Shown: piece by piece, positions 44,734 through 52,548 of the stretch
Numbering within the stretch: position 1 is the first letter of the stretch
Layout of the letters: each line of letters begins with the position of its first letter
NCBI GenBank assembly: GCA_029265255.1
Contig: JAJUJQ010000004.1
Coordinates: 1 to 64,000, forward strand
Length of the DNA stretch: 64,000 nucleotides
Direction: 5' to 3'
Origin: Spirochaetota bacterium
GTDB lineage: Bacteria > Spirochaetota > Spirochaetia > Treponematales > Rectinemataceae
Translations under genes and position numbers: made by a program
Notes under the pieces: generated by a model
The model's input: the letters and a program-made list of their open reading frames with translations, nothing else
Databases searched by the model: none
What the model was told of the DNA's origin: nothing

Positions 44734-44762
44734 AGTATACTCACCCGCACGCATCAATGCAA
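44734..44762 (-). promoter_or_regulatory. Promoter of the structured RNA
   Basis: On the minus strand TTGCAT (44757-44762) and TATACT (44734-44739) are separated by 17 bases. Transcription would start near 44726, exactly where the pairing 5' arm begins. Confidence 0.7.
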
Positions 44763-44783
44763 GACAGGGCGGAGTCTTCATAT

Positions 44784-47120
44784 TCAGCGTCGCTTGAGTA
44801 GATCCGCAAAAGGATTGTAGGTTGTGCCGTCATCCTCGCGCGCAGAGCGAACCGGTCGCTGAGTATGCGGTTGGCTTGCAGGCGGTACCCGCCTCGATGT
44901 AGCGACCTGCCGCCCCTCCGCCTGTGTGGCAGCTGTCACAGCGCCTTGCAGCGCTGGCGCTGATTTGAGCGAAAGGCCTATTCGCCGTCGCACCGGGTCA
45001 ATGCTGATTATCGTAAATTCCCGCAGGTCACCTACTTTCAACACTTCCATGGGATCCCTTATATATCGATCCGATAATTCAGAGACATGGATGAGCGCGC
45101 TCTCCTTGATTCCGATGTCCACGAACGCGCCAAAATCAACCACATTCTTGACCTTGCCCTTCACTTTCATGCCTGGCGACAGGTCTTCGAAGGATAGCGC
45201 TCCTTCCTGAAGCAGCGGCGGCGGCAGATCATCGCGCGGATCGCGGTTCGGTTTCTTGAGCTCCGCGATAATGTCGTTCAATGTGATGTCCCCCACACCA
45301 TACTTGGCTTTGAGCGCCGTGCGTTCCTCGCTAGATGGCTCGCGGCCGGATCGTATGATCGGGAGAATTTCCGACGCAAGCGCATAGTGTTCCGGGTGTA
45401 CCCATGTGTTATCGAGCGGGTTCTCGCTTTCAGGAATTTTGAGGAAGCCCGCGCACTGCTCGAACGTCTTTTCGCCGAGCCCCGGAATCTCACGTAAGAT
45501 TTCACGGTTACGTAACATTCCGCTGGCATCCCGAAACTTCACGATTTTCTTCGCCAGGCTTGCATTGATACCCGATACATACCGCAGCAGCGAATAGCTG
45601 GCGGTATTAAGGTTAACCCCAACCTGGTTCACCACGGACCCCACCACTTCGTCGAGCCGCTCCGCGAGCTGCTTCTGATTGACGTCGTGCTGATAGAGCC
45701 CCACGCCGATACTCTTGGGATCGATCTTTACCAGCTCCGCTAATGGATCCTGCAGGCGTCGACCTATGGAAATCGCGCCGCGGATGGTCAAATCGAGGTC
45801 GGGGAATTCTTCACGCGCCAGATCACTCGCCGAATACACCGACGCCCCATCCTCATCCACTACGGCGAACCGGCATGTCAGATGGTGCTCGGCTATCGCC
45901 TCAGACACCAGCCGCTGCACATCCTGGCTCCCTGTGCCGTTGCCAATCGCGATGACCGCCAGCTGATACGCGGCCACCGCGCGGGCAATATCCTTTTTGC
46001 CTGCCTCTGGCTTCGTTTCCTGATTGATCACGAAATAATCGAGAAACTTGCCGGTTTCGTCGAGAGCTGCGCACTTGGTGCCTGTCCTGATGCCAGGGTC
46101 GATGCCAAGCACACGCGTCCCGCGCAATGGCGGCTGCATCAGCAGATTTCTCAGATTGGTACTGAATACATCGATGGCATGCATTTCAGCGTGCTCCGTC
46201 AGATCCGAACGGATTTCGCGCCGCACCGCAGGCAGCAAAAGACGTTCAAGCCCGTCAATCAGCGCTTCTTTATGCTGATCGTTCGCGGGAAGCGCACGTT
46301 CCAGCAGCCTGGCTTCCACCAGCGCATCATCTATCTCGATTGACACATCCAGCTCGCCCTCGCGCTCGCCCCGGTTTATCGCCAGCACTCGGTGCGGTTT
46401 TACACTCGAAAGGGGTTCCTTATAGTCCCAATACATTTGATACGTCGATTGCGCACGTTTCTCATCATCGCCGACACCGTGTACCGCGAACAGCCCGTGC
46501 TGCAGCACCACCTGTTTCACCCAGGCACGCATCTGCATGTCTTGCGACAACCGTTCCGCGAGAATATCGCGAGCGCCGGACAACGCCTCCTCAACACAGG
46601 TCACCGAACGCTCGGGATTTTCTGTATCCTTTCGCACGAATGAAGGGGCAGCAGCCAGCACTTCTTCCAGAGAAGCCGTGGACATCAGCTCGGCGAGCGG
46701 TGTCAGCCCTCGTTCCTGCGCAATCATGCCACGCGTCTTTTTCTTTTTCTTGAAGGGAGCCCAGAGATCCTCAAGCTCCGCAAGGCTCTGCGCTTTTTGG
46801 ATATTGTCCAGCAGAAAGGAATCGAGCTTGCCCAGCGCCGCAATACCCTTAATGACCTCGATTCTGCGTTCTTCGAGATTCTTGAGACTCTGGTACTTTT
46901 GGATACAATCGCGTACCTGCACTTCGTCAAGGTTGCCCGTACGCTCTTTTCGATATCGACTGATGAAAGGAATCGTGCAGCCTTCCGCGGCAAGGCTGAG
47001 CACCGCCTGTACCTGCGACAGACGAATCGACAGATCCGCGGCGATCCGCTGCGCGATTCCAAGTTCATCCACTGCAAGTGTTTCGAGATAATCCTGATTC
47101 GGTATTGTCACTTCAGTCAT
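44784..47120 (-). CDS. tex: Tex RNA-binding transcription accessory protein
   Basis: A 778-residue Tex/YhgF protein. It starts with the helical Tex domain (FISRYRKERTGNLDEVQVRDC), has the YqgF-like RNase H fold (VLGIDPGIRTGTKCAALDETGKFLDYF), then helix-hairpin-helix segments (YVSGINASLAKKIV, EIPGLGEKTFEQCAGFLKI) and an S1 RNA-binding domain near 640-710 (GMKVKGKVKNVVDFGAFVDIGIKESALIHVSEL). The C-terminus is basic and disordered. No clear Shine-Dalgarno precedes the ATG. The structured RNA starts about 58 bases after its stop. Confidence 0.95.
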   Translation of the reverse strand: MTEVTIPNQDYLETLAVDELGIAQRIAADLSIRLSQVQAVLSLAAEGCTIPFISRYRKERTGNLDEVQVRDCIQKYQSLKNLEERRIEVIKGIAALGKLDSFLLDNIQKAQSLAELEDLWAPFKKKKKTRGMIAQERGLTPLAELMSTASLEEVLAAAPSFVRKDTENPERSVTCVEEALSGARDILAERLSQDMQMRAWVKQVVLQHGLFAVHGVGDDEKRAQSTYQMYWDYKEPLSSVKPHRVLAINRGEREGELDVSIEIDDALVEARLLERALPANDQHKEALIDGLERLLLPAVRREIRSDLTEHAEMHAIDVFSTNLRNLLMQPPLRGTRVLGIDPGIRTGTKCAALDETGKFLDYFVINQETKPEAGKKDIARAVAAYQLAVIAIGNGTGSQDVQRLVSEAIAEHHLTCRFAVVDEDGASVYSASDLAREEFPDLDLTIRGAISIGRRLQDPLAELVKIDPKSIGVGLYQHDVNQKQLAERLDEVVGSVVNQVGVNLNTASYSLLRYVSGINASLAKKIVKFRDASGMLRNREILREIPGLGEKTFEQCAGFLKIPESENPLDNTWVHPEHYALASEILPIIRSGREPSSEERTALKAKYGVGDITLNDIIAELKKPNRDPRDDLPPPLLQEGALSFEDLSPGMKVKGKVKNVVDFGAFVDIGIKESALIHVSELSDRYIRDPMEVLKVGDLREFTIISIDPVRRRIGLSLKSAPALQGAVTAATQAEGRQVATSRRVPPASQPHTQRPVRSAREDDGTTYNPFADLLKRR

Positions 47121-47216
47121 AGTTCGCTAACGGTACGGGAAGAGAAAGAAAAATGCAAGGACCGCCTCAGACGTATGGTACGGGCTGGTCTATACCTTCA
47201 GCGCTCATTTTGTGTA

Positions 47217-47222
47217 TATAAT
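47217..47222 (+). promoter_or_regulatory. -10 hexamer giving a probable leaderless mRNA
   Basis: A perfect TATAAT ends 8 bases before the ATG at 47231, and there is no Shine-Dalgarno. The -35 region is weak, but TGTG stands before the TATATAAT run and may act as an extended -10. Confidence 0.55.
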
Positions 47223-47230
47223 GCAATATT

Positions 47231-47863
47231 ATGAGCAAACTTGAGCACAAGGTTCGGACATTTTCCGCACTCGAAGTCGCCAAGCTCTGTGGCGTCGTCA
47301 ATCAGACCGCCATCAACTGGATTCGCTCGGGTCACCTCAAAGCATTCACCACACCGGGCGGTCAATACCGTGTCTACGCCGAAGACCTCGTTTCTTTCCT
47401 GAAATCACGGGAGATGCGCATCCCCGACGAGCTGCGCGATGACCTCACCATGCCGGTCGATACGGGCCTCGCGCTCATCGTCGACGACGATAAGGATCTC
47501 AATACCATACTCAAGCGCCTTCTGGAACGAAAGATCGAGGACCTCAGGGTCGCTCAGGCCTTTGATGGATTTGAGGCCGGACGCATTCTTGCAGAGCGCC
47601 ATCCCGCCATTGTTTTTTTGGATCTCAACCTGCCAGGTGTCGATGGTCTTTCACTGTGCAGGAAAATTCGATCAGACGAGTCACTGGGACAGCCAGCAGT
47701 GATCGCGATGACCGGTATCGCACAGGAAGAAGCCGAGCCCCAGATGCTTCAGGCGGGGGCTGATGCCTTTTTCGCCAAGCCGCTCAATTTCGAAGCGCTG
47801 ATCTCTAAAACAAAAGAGCTCCTTGAACTGCGAAAGAAGAAGGAAGATTCGCAGGAGGCATAA
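47231..47863 (+). CDS. HTH (excisionase/BldC-like) plus receiver-domain response regulator
   Basis: A 210-residue regulator with reversed order compared with common response regulators. A small MerR/excisionase-type winged helix comes first (FSALEVAKLCGVVNQTAINWIRSGHLKAFTTPGGQYRV, about 11-48), then a full receiver domain (about 77-200). Acidic residues are in VDDDKD, the phospho-acceptor Asp in VFLDLNLPG, the Thr in AMTG and the Lys in FAKPL. No histidine kinase is adjacent. It is followed after 3 bases by a macro-domain gene. Confidence 0.85.
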   Translation: MSKLEHKVRTFSALEVAKLCGVVNQTAINWIRSGHLKAFTTPGGQYRVYAEDLVSFLKSREMRIPDELRDDLTMPVDTGLALIVDDDKDLNTILKRLLERKIEDLRVAQAFDGFEAGRILAERHPAIVFLDLNLPGVDGLSLCRKIRSDESLGQPAVIAMTGIAQEEAEPQMLQAGADAFFAKPLNFEALISKTKELLELRKKKEDSQEA

Positions 47864-47866
47864 GCG

Positions 47867-48421
47867 GTGCGCGAGCTGTTTCGGTCGCCCGATGGGCGCT
47901 GTATCGTTGCAGTCGGCGATATCACGACTCTATCCTGCGATGCCATTGTAAACGCGGCTAACTCGAGCCTGCTGGGGGGCGGTGGTGTCGATGGGGCCAT
48001 TCATCGCGCTGGAGGGCACGCGATCCTTGATGCCTGCAAAGCACTGCGGTCTGGACCCCTAAGAGAAGGCCTTCCTCCGGGCAGCGCCATCGCAACCACC
48101 GCCGGCAGACTGCTTGCAAAGCGAGTCATTCACACGGTTGGCCCCGTGTGGCATGGCGGAACGCACAACGAAATCGATACGCTCGCCTCATGCTATCGCG
48201 AATGCCTCGCCATCGCTCAAAGCGAAGGCCTGAATAGTATCGCGTTTCCCGCTATTTCAACTGGCGTTTATGGATTTCCCAGAGAATGCGCCGCGCCGAT
48301 CGCATGGCGCACGGTTCGCAACTTCCTCGCTAGATCCGAAAGCCCGCGCCTCGTCTGGTTCGTCTTTTTCAACCAGGAGGACGCGCAGATCTTCATGCGC
48401 GAGAATGGGCTATCTTCCTGA
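47867..48421 (+). CDS. Macro-domain protein, O-acetyl-ADP-ribose deacetylase-like
   Basis: A 184-residue macro domain. The ADP-ribose site is visible in VGDITTLSCDAIVNAANSSLLGGGGVDGAIHRAGG and in SIAFPAISTGVYGFP. It belongs to the MacroD/YmdB group that removes O-acetyl groups from ADP-ribose or hydrolyses ADP-ribosyl-protein bonds. The GTG start at 47867 follows AGGAGG. It is co-transcribed with the HTH-receiver regulator. Confidence 0.9.
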   Translation: MRELFRSPDGRCIVAVGDITTLSCDAIVNAANSSLLGGGGVDGAIHRAGGHAILDACKALRSGPLREGLPPGSAIATTAGRLLAKRVIHTVGPVWHGGTHNEIDTLASCYRECLAIAQSEGLNSIAFPAISTGVYGFPRECAAPIAWRTVRNFLARSESPRLVWFVFFNQEDAQIFMRENGLSS

Positions 48422-48479
48422 TCAGGCGGCATGAAGCTCAGCTGCACGCGACGGGGTCCCTATCTGACCTTGGTCTGTA

Positions 48480-48509
48480 TTGACAGGCCTGGTACCGGCT
48501 AGCTATATT
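48480..48509 (+). promoter_or_regulatory. Promoter of tRNA-Gly
   Basis: TTGACA (48480-48485) and TATATT (48504-48509) with an 18-base spacer, about 35 bases from the expected start of transcription to the mature tRNA. Confidence 0.7.
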
Positions 48510-48550
48510 TCCTTCACTATCGCTGTCGCGTGAACCGACGACAGATTATC

Positions 48551-48621
48551 GCGACCGTCGTATACCGGTATTACCCGAGCTTCCCAAGCTCGTGAAGCGG
48601 GTTCGACTCCCGTCGGTCGCT
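48551..48621 (+). tRNA. tRNA-Gly (CCC)
   Basis: A 71-base cloverleaf. The acceptor arms are GCGACCG and CGGTCGC with discriminator T, as in glycine tRNAs. The anticodon stem is CGAGC/GCTCG with loop TTCCCAA (anticodon CCC). The T arm has loop TTCGACT and stem GCGGG/CCCGT. The CCA end is not encoded. A T-rich tract (48624-48633) follows and probably terminates transcription. Confidence 0.92.
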
Positions 48622-48645
48622 CTATTTTTTTTCAATTTCTCAGGT

Positions 48646-49287
48646 TTACGTACCGGTTAATTCCGTTGCCATGAATATGCCTTGCGTCACTGTTTCGTAC
48701 TGATGCCAGGGATATTCATAGCGCTCATTGTACATCGGCTGGTGCGTACAGCCGGGCGCCAGGTAATCTTCCCGGTACAATGTTGCAATATCGTTTTCTC
48801 GACACTGCTGCATCTTCCCATAGCCAATGATCTGAGTATGTACTTCTCTGAATTCAGCAGGACCCCAGTGCGTCTTATGCAAGCCGACACGAAGCGGAAT
48901 CGAGTGCGCATAGCACATGTTCACCTCGATATTTCCGAGGTGTTCCTTGGGAGAGCGCCAGAGCTGGACGCCCTTGTGACGCTCAAGCCCGGTCGCATCG
49001 AATACCAGTGTCCATGCTGAGCGAATGCGCTCGTACAGTTGTTCAATCTCAGCCTCAGTATACTTGTCGAAATGCTCAATCAGAAGTGCTCGACGAACAT
49101 TTCCTAAAACCGTATTGATGACCACTGCCGAGCATAAAAATCCTAGCAATTGCGTTTCGACCTTCACGGCTGCGTCAGAAAGATTGAGAAGAATGCATCG
49201 ATGCTTTCCAATCTCAAAATGCTCCTCATCAGTGATGTACTTTACAGAAAAGAAGGGTTCCGCGAACGATAATTGTTGCATGCTCAT
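48646..49287 (-). CDS. Protein of unknown function in a racemase/VOC operon
   Basis: A 213-residue soluble protein that I do not recognise. The ATG at 49287 follows GGAGGGG and overlaps the end of the racemase gene. The sequence is rich in Tyr, His and Trp towards the C-terminus (QPMYNERYEYPWHQYETVTQG), which may indicate a metal or ligand site. No membrane segment or signal peptide is visible. It is the last gene of a three-gene operon with VOC and Asp/Glu-racemase-type proteins, so it probably acts on the same small acid substrate. Confidence 0.6.
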   Translation of the reverse strand: MSMQQLSFAEPFFSVKYITDEEHFEIGKHRCILLNLSDAAVKVETQLLGFLCSAVVINTVLGNVRRALLIEHFDKYTEAEIEQLYERIRSAWTLVFDATGLERHKGVQLWRSPKEHLGNIEVNMCYAHSIPLRVGLHKTHWGPAEFREVHTQIIGYGKMQQCRENDIATLYREDYLAPGCTHQPMYNERYEYPWHQYETVTQGIFMATELTGT

Positions 49288-49976
49288 TTCTTCCCCTCCA
49301 TGAGTTCGGCAACATGACGAAATGCTTCCGCGTTCACATAATAGAGAGGGACTTTCCACTGCTCGGTTCGAAATGCTGGTTCAGCAAGCGCAAGAGGTAT
49401 CTGTCCGAGAACGATGCAATCGACGTTGTTCATCTCCATGGCATGCATTTCTTCTACCAGCAGTGAATCGTGCGCTTCCTTTTTACCCTCTTGGAAGTAC
49501 CTGAATGCTGTTGTATTGACGGAAAAAATGAGTTCAATCCTTTTTCCCATCATGCTGGCTTTCTGCACAAGCTGTTCTCTCACACAGGGTACCGTATGCT
49601 CGGTAGTGCAGATAATTCCTATTCTGGCATGTTCTTCCACAGCCTTATCAAGAATTACTCCGTCCAGCTGAATACATGGAATCGAGACAGCCTGTTGTAC
49701 AAAAACAGTGGCTCTGGCCATGAGACTGCAGCAGGAAACAATAACCAGGCACCCATCATTCTCAAGCTCATGAGCATAGTGCAGGTAACGAACCATGTTT
49801 TTTCCGGGCATTTCTCCTGGCGGGGCTCTGAAATTGTCGGCTCTTATTCTGCTGTCATACAGGTGCACACATTCAATATCAGGAACATGGGCTCTCATAC
49901 CAGTTTCTGCCATATCGATGGTCGCTGGTGTGGTATGAAGAAAACCCACCTTTGCACGAGCCCTCATGACATCCAC
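49284..49976 (-). CDS. Asp/Glu/hydantoin racemase-superfamily protein
   Basis: A 230-residue protein of the cofactor-independent racemase superfamily. The first catalytic Cys region is IVSCCSLMA. In the second half, where a Cys usually sits in a LGC(T/A) motif, the sequence reads IVLGQIPLAL, so the second Cys is replaced by Gln. One-Cys members include arylmalonate decarboxylase-type enzymes, so the reaction may not be racemisation. It overlaps the downstream unknown gene by 4 bases and follows the VOC gene by 3 bases. The start could also be the ATG at 49967. Confidence 0.7.
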   Translation of the reverse strand: MDVMRARAKVGFLHTTPATIDMAETGMRAHVPDIECVHLYDSRIRADNFRAPPGEMPGKNMVRYLHYAHELENDGCLVIVSCCSLMARATVFVQQAVSIPCIQLDGVILDKAVEEHARIGIICTTEHTVPCVREQLVQKASMMGKRIELIFSVNTTAFRYFQEGKKEAHDSLLVEEMHAMEMNNVDCIVLGQIPLALAEPAFRTEQWKVPLYYVNAEAFRHVAELMEGKK

Positions 49977-49979
49977 AGC

Positions 49980-50393
49980 CTAATCCTTTGGCCACTCAAA
50001 GAATTCCATGAGCCCAAGATATCTGTGTCTCAGAAAGCAGATCAGGTTTTTCTGAAATACTCCGTTCGTTATCTCCTCATGCACAGAGTACTCTCCTGTC
50101 GCCAGAAGCTGCGCTACAGTTTTATGGATATCATCAACATCATAGCAGAGATGATGCAGAACTATAGGTTCAGTGGTCGCCTCGAGGGCTGCGCTTACAA
50201 ATGAAGGCTTCGACAGATCCGCTGGCTGCATGATTTCCACCACCAGATCGCCTAGGCGCACCCGCTGTACGAACATATTCTTCGGTATATGGTGCTTGAT
50301 ATCTTCATGAACCTTTTGATACCCAAGGTTGAGAAAACCATCGACCGCCGCGCGCAGATTTCGTGCCGCGTACCCCAGATGATTCAATGTCAT
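49980..50393 (-). CDS. VOC-family (glyoxalase/epimerase-like) protein
   Basis: A 137-residue protein of two beta-alpha-beta-beta-beta modules. It starts LNHLGYAARNL, and the second module has LHHLCYDVDDI and GLMEFFEWP, similar to methylmalonyl-CoA epimerase and glyoxalase, with His and Glu as likely metal ligands. The ATG at 50393 follows GGGAGG. It is the first gene of the racemase operon. The substrate is unknown. Confidence 0.78.
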   Translation of the reverse strand: MTLNHLGYAARNLRAAVDGFLNLGYQKVHEDIKHHIPKNMFVQRVRLGDLVVEIMQPADLSKPSFVSAALEATTEPIVLHHLCYDVDDIHKTVAQLLATGEYSVHEEITNGVFQKNLICFLRHRYLGLMEFFEWPKD

Positions 50394-50419
50394 ATGAACC
50401 GCCTCCCATCGCAGGCATA

Positions 50420-50442
50420 CCGATATACTCGCAATATATCGG
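50420..50442. promoter_or_regulatory. Inverted repeat, candidate operator of the VOC/racemase operon
   Basis: Perfect 8-bp arms CCGATATA and TATATCGG with a 7-base spacer lie between the -10 hexamer and the start codon of the VOC gene, a typical repressor position. Confidence 0.5.
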
Positions 50443-50455
50443 ATCGTCAGAGGCC

Positions 50456-50483
50456 AGTATACTTCATTCTGTCTAAAAGTCAA
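50456..50483 (-). promoter_or_regulatory. Promoter of the VOC/racemase operon
   Basis: On the minus strand TTGACT (50478-50483) and TATACT (50456-50461) are separated by 16 bases. Confidence 0.65.
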
Positions 50484-50627
50484 GCTCATTTTTCCGAGCT
50501 TCATAGTCCAACAGATGAAGCAGAACCTTCTCTATGCGTTCCACAAGGCTCTCAGCAACAGCAACACACCACCGCGTTCCTGCCCGGTGCTATGGTCGCC
50601 TTTCTTGAATAATTTCCATTGTAAACT

Positions 50628-50656
50628 TTGATTCCATCCTTTCTATGGGCTATATT
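50628..50656 (+). promoter_or_regulatory. Promoter of the KaiC-like operon
   Basis: TTGATT (50628-50633) and TATATT (50651-50656) are separated by 17 bases, about 38 bases before the start at 50694. The rest of the 300-base divergent gap shows no gene. Confidence 0.55.
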
Positions 50657-50693
50657 ATTTAAAGGAGGGATAATTTTAAAAAGAGGTATAGCA

Positions 50694-52142
50694 ATGAACT
50701 GCGGTGAAGAGAGAATCACGACTGGCATCCCAGGGCTCGATTCCATTCTCTTGGGCGGCTTGCCTGCGCATGGATGCTACATTGTAAGGGGCGGTCCCGG
50801 TACCGGCAAGACAACAATTGGGCTGCATTTTCTGAGCGAAGGGATTCGCCGCGGCGAGACTGTTCTGTATGTAACGCTCGAAGAATCAGAGGAAAAGGTC
50901 AGAACCCATGCCCTTACACTAGGAATTGATATCGAGAAAATGCATTTTCTTGACATGAGCCCGCAGAGCGACTTGTTCAGAAAAAATGAATCCTATGACA
51001 TTTTTTCGCCCGCCGAAGTTGAGCGCGAACCGACAAACAGGATTATCGCGGAAATGATCGAAAAACTAAAACCTTCACGGATTTTCCTCGATCCTGTGAC
51101 CCAGTTCAGATATCTCTCTCCCGACCTTTTTCAATACCGCTCGCAGATTCTTTCCTTTATGAATTTTCTCCGCAAGCAGCGTGCGACCGTATTGTTTTCT
51201 TCGGAATTCTTACCCGAAGCACCTGACGATGATCTGCTGTTTATTGCCGATGGGGTCATCAATCTCATCAATGAAGAACAAGGCAGGTACATTCAGATAC
51301 AGAAGCTCCGCGATTCCGGGTTCAAAGAGGGGCGCCATTCCCTTAAGCTGACAGAAAATGGCGCGGTCGTCTATGAACATCTCCGCCCCATGCTGCATCG
51401 AGTGGAGGTCGCGTACAAGCGTTATTCCAGTGGCATACCTGAGCTCGATGAGTTGCTCCACGGTGGCATAGAGTCCGGCACGATTACCCTGGTCACGGGG
51501 CCTAGCGGAGCCGGTAAGACAACGCTCGGCATGCAGTTCGTCAAGGAAAGCGCAGCACGTGCCGAGCGATCGGTGGTGTTTTCTTTCGATGAAGAAAAAG
51601 ACTTAATCATTCACCGTTGCAGTTCGCTCGGCATGGCAGTTATCCCTATGCAGGAAAAAGGGCTGCTGGATGTTATAAAAATCGAACCCCTGCAGTACTC
51701 GTCAGATGAATTTGCAGATCTGGTTCGAAAAGAAGTGGAAATAAACAATGCCAAGCTTGTCATGATTGATTCCACAGCGGGATACCGTCTTTCGGTAAAA
51801 GGAGAAAATGTCGCGGCAAGTTTGCACGCAATTGCGAAATACCTGCAATATCGAGGAGTGTTCACCATTCTCGTAAATGAAATGGATTCTGTCATCGGCG
51901 ATTTCTCCATCACTGAGGATCATATCAGCTATCTCGCTGACAATATCGTGTTCCTCCGCTATTTTGAGGCATCGGGGCAAATACATCGCGCTATTGGTGT
52001 CCTGAAGAAGCGTCTTGGCAGCTTTGAGCATACCCTCCGCGAGCTGGAAATCACCAAGGAGGGCATTAGGCTTGGAAAGCCGCTCGATAAGTTCAGAGGT
52101 ATTCTCAGCGGCACTCCATCACTCAATGGAATTCATGACTGA
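50694..52142 (+). CDS. KaiC-like double-domain RecA ATPase
   Basis: A 482-residue protein made of two RecA-type domains, as in KaiC. Walker A motifs are GGPGTGKTT near residue 33 and GPSGAGKTT near 269. The catalytic Glu pairs are LEESEEK and FDEEKD. The C-terminal region aligns with cyanobacterial KaiC around its phosphorylation site: DHISY here against HIST, so the Ser is kept and the Thr is replaced by Tyr (near 410). The end FRGILSGTPS also matches KaiC. The ATG at 50694 follows AAAGAGG. KaiA and KaiB are not in the window. The downstream receiver and HD-GYP genes suggest a signalling role. Confidence 0.87.
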   Translation: MNCGEERITTGIPGLDSILLGGLPAHGCYIVRGGPGTGKTTIGLHFLSEGIRRGETVLYVTLEESEEKVRTHALTLGIDIEKMHFLDMSPQSDLFRKNESYDIFSPAEVEREPTNRIIAEMIEKLKPSRIFLDPVTQFRYLSPDLFQYRSQILSFMNFLRKQRATVLFSSEFLPEAPDDDLLFIADGVINLINEEQGRYIQIQKLRDSGFKEGRHSLKLTENGAVVYEHLRPMLHRVEVAYKRYSSGIPELDELLHGGIESGTITLVTGPSGAGKTTLGMQFVKESAARAERSVVFSFDEEKDLIIHRCSSLGMAVIPMQEKGLLDVIKIEPLQYSSDEFADLVRKEVEINNAKLVMIDSTAGYRLSVKGENVAASLHAIAKYLQYRGVFTILVNEMDSVIGDFSITEDHISYLADNIVFLRYFEASGQIHRAIGVLKKRLGSFEHTLRELEITKEGIRLGKPLDKFRGILSGTPSLNGIHD

Positions 52143-52154
52143 GGTGCGAACGCG

Positions 52155-52505
52155 ATGACATCCTCCGCGCTGATTATAGGAAAAAATCCGCACAATAGAA
52201 AATTGCTGTGCGATTTTCTGATGCGAGAAGGGTGTGGGTACGCGGCCGCAGATGGATACGGAGAGGTAGTCTCTGCTTTGCAGCAGGCTCCTTTCTTCCT
52301 TGCGCTCATCGAAGCAACCGGTCTTGGAGAGGAAGGCCCGCATATTATTGAAACACTCGAGGAGAAAGGTATCCCTATTGCGCTCATCATCGAGCGCGGC
52401 AGAATAATGCCGCCGGAATTCATGAAAAGGGCTATTCTTATGGAAAAACCGCTCCAGCAGACACAGTTGCATAATCTCTTGAAAGCCCTGATTCGCGCTC
52501 GATGA
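52155..52505 (+). CDS. Pseudo-receiver domain protein
   Basis: A 116-residue CheY-like fold. The hydrophobic core pattern (SALIIGKNPHNRKLL, ALIEATGLGEEG, IALIIERG, AILMEKPLQQTQL) is that of a receiver domain, and Lys in MEKPL is retained. The phospho-acceptor Asp position carries Glu (LIEATG) and the acidic pair is missing, so normal phosphorylation is unlikely. It lies 12 bases after the KaiC-like gene, and may act as a fixed-state or protein-binding module. Confidence 0.7.
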   Translation: MTSSALIIGKNPHNRKLLCDFLMREGCGYAAADGYGEVVSALQQAPFFLALIEATGLGEEGPHIIETLEEKGIPIALIIERGRIMPPEFMKRAILMEKPLQQTQLHNLLKALIRAR

Positions 52506-52548
52506 TTCAGCGGTTGCAACTGAAACTTGAAGCGATGAGGAAAAATGT

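Noticed and set aside
48551..48621. Integration site of a mobile element at the tRNA
   Set aside because: No integrase gene and no repeat of the tRNA 3' end was seen nearby.
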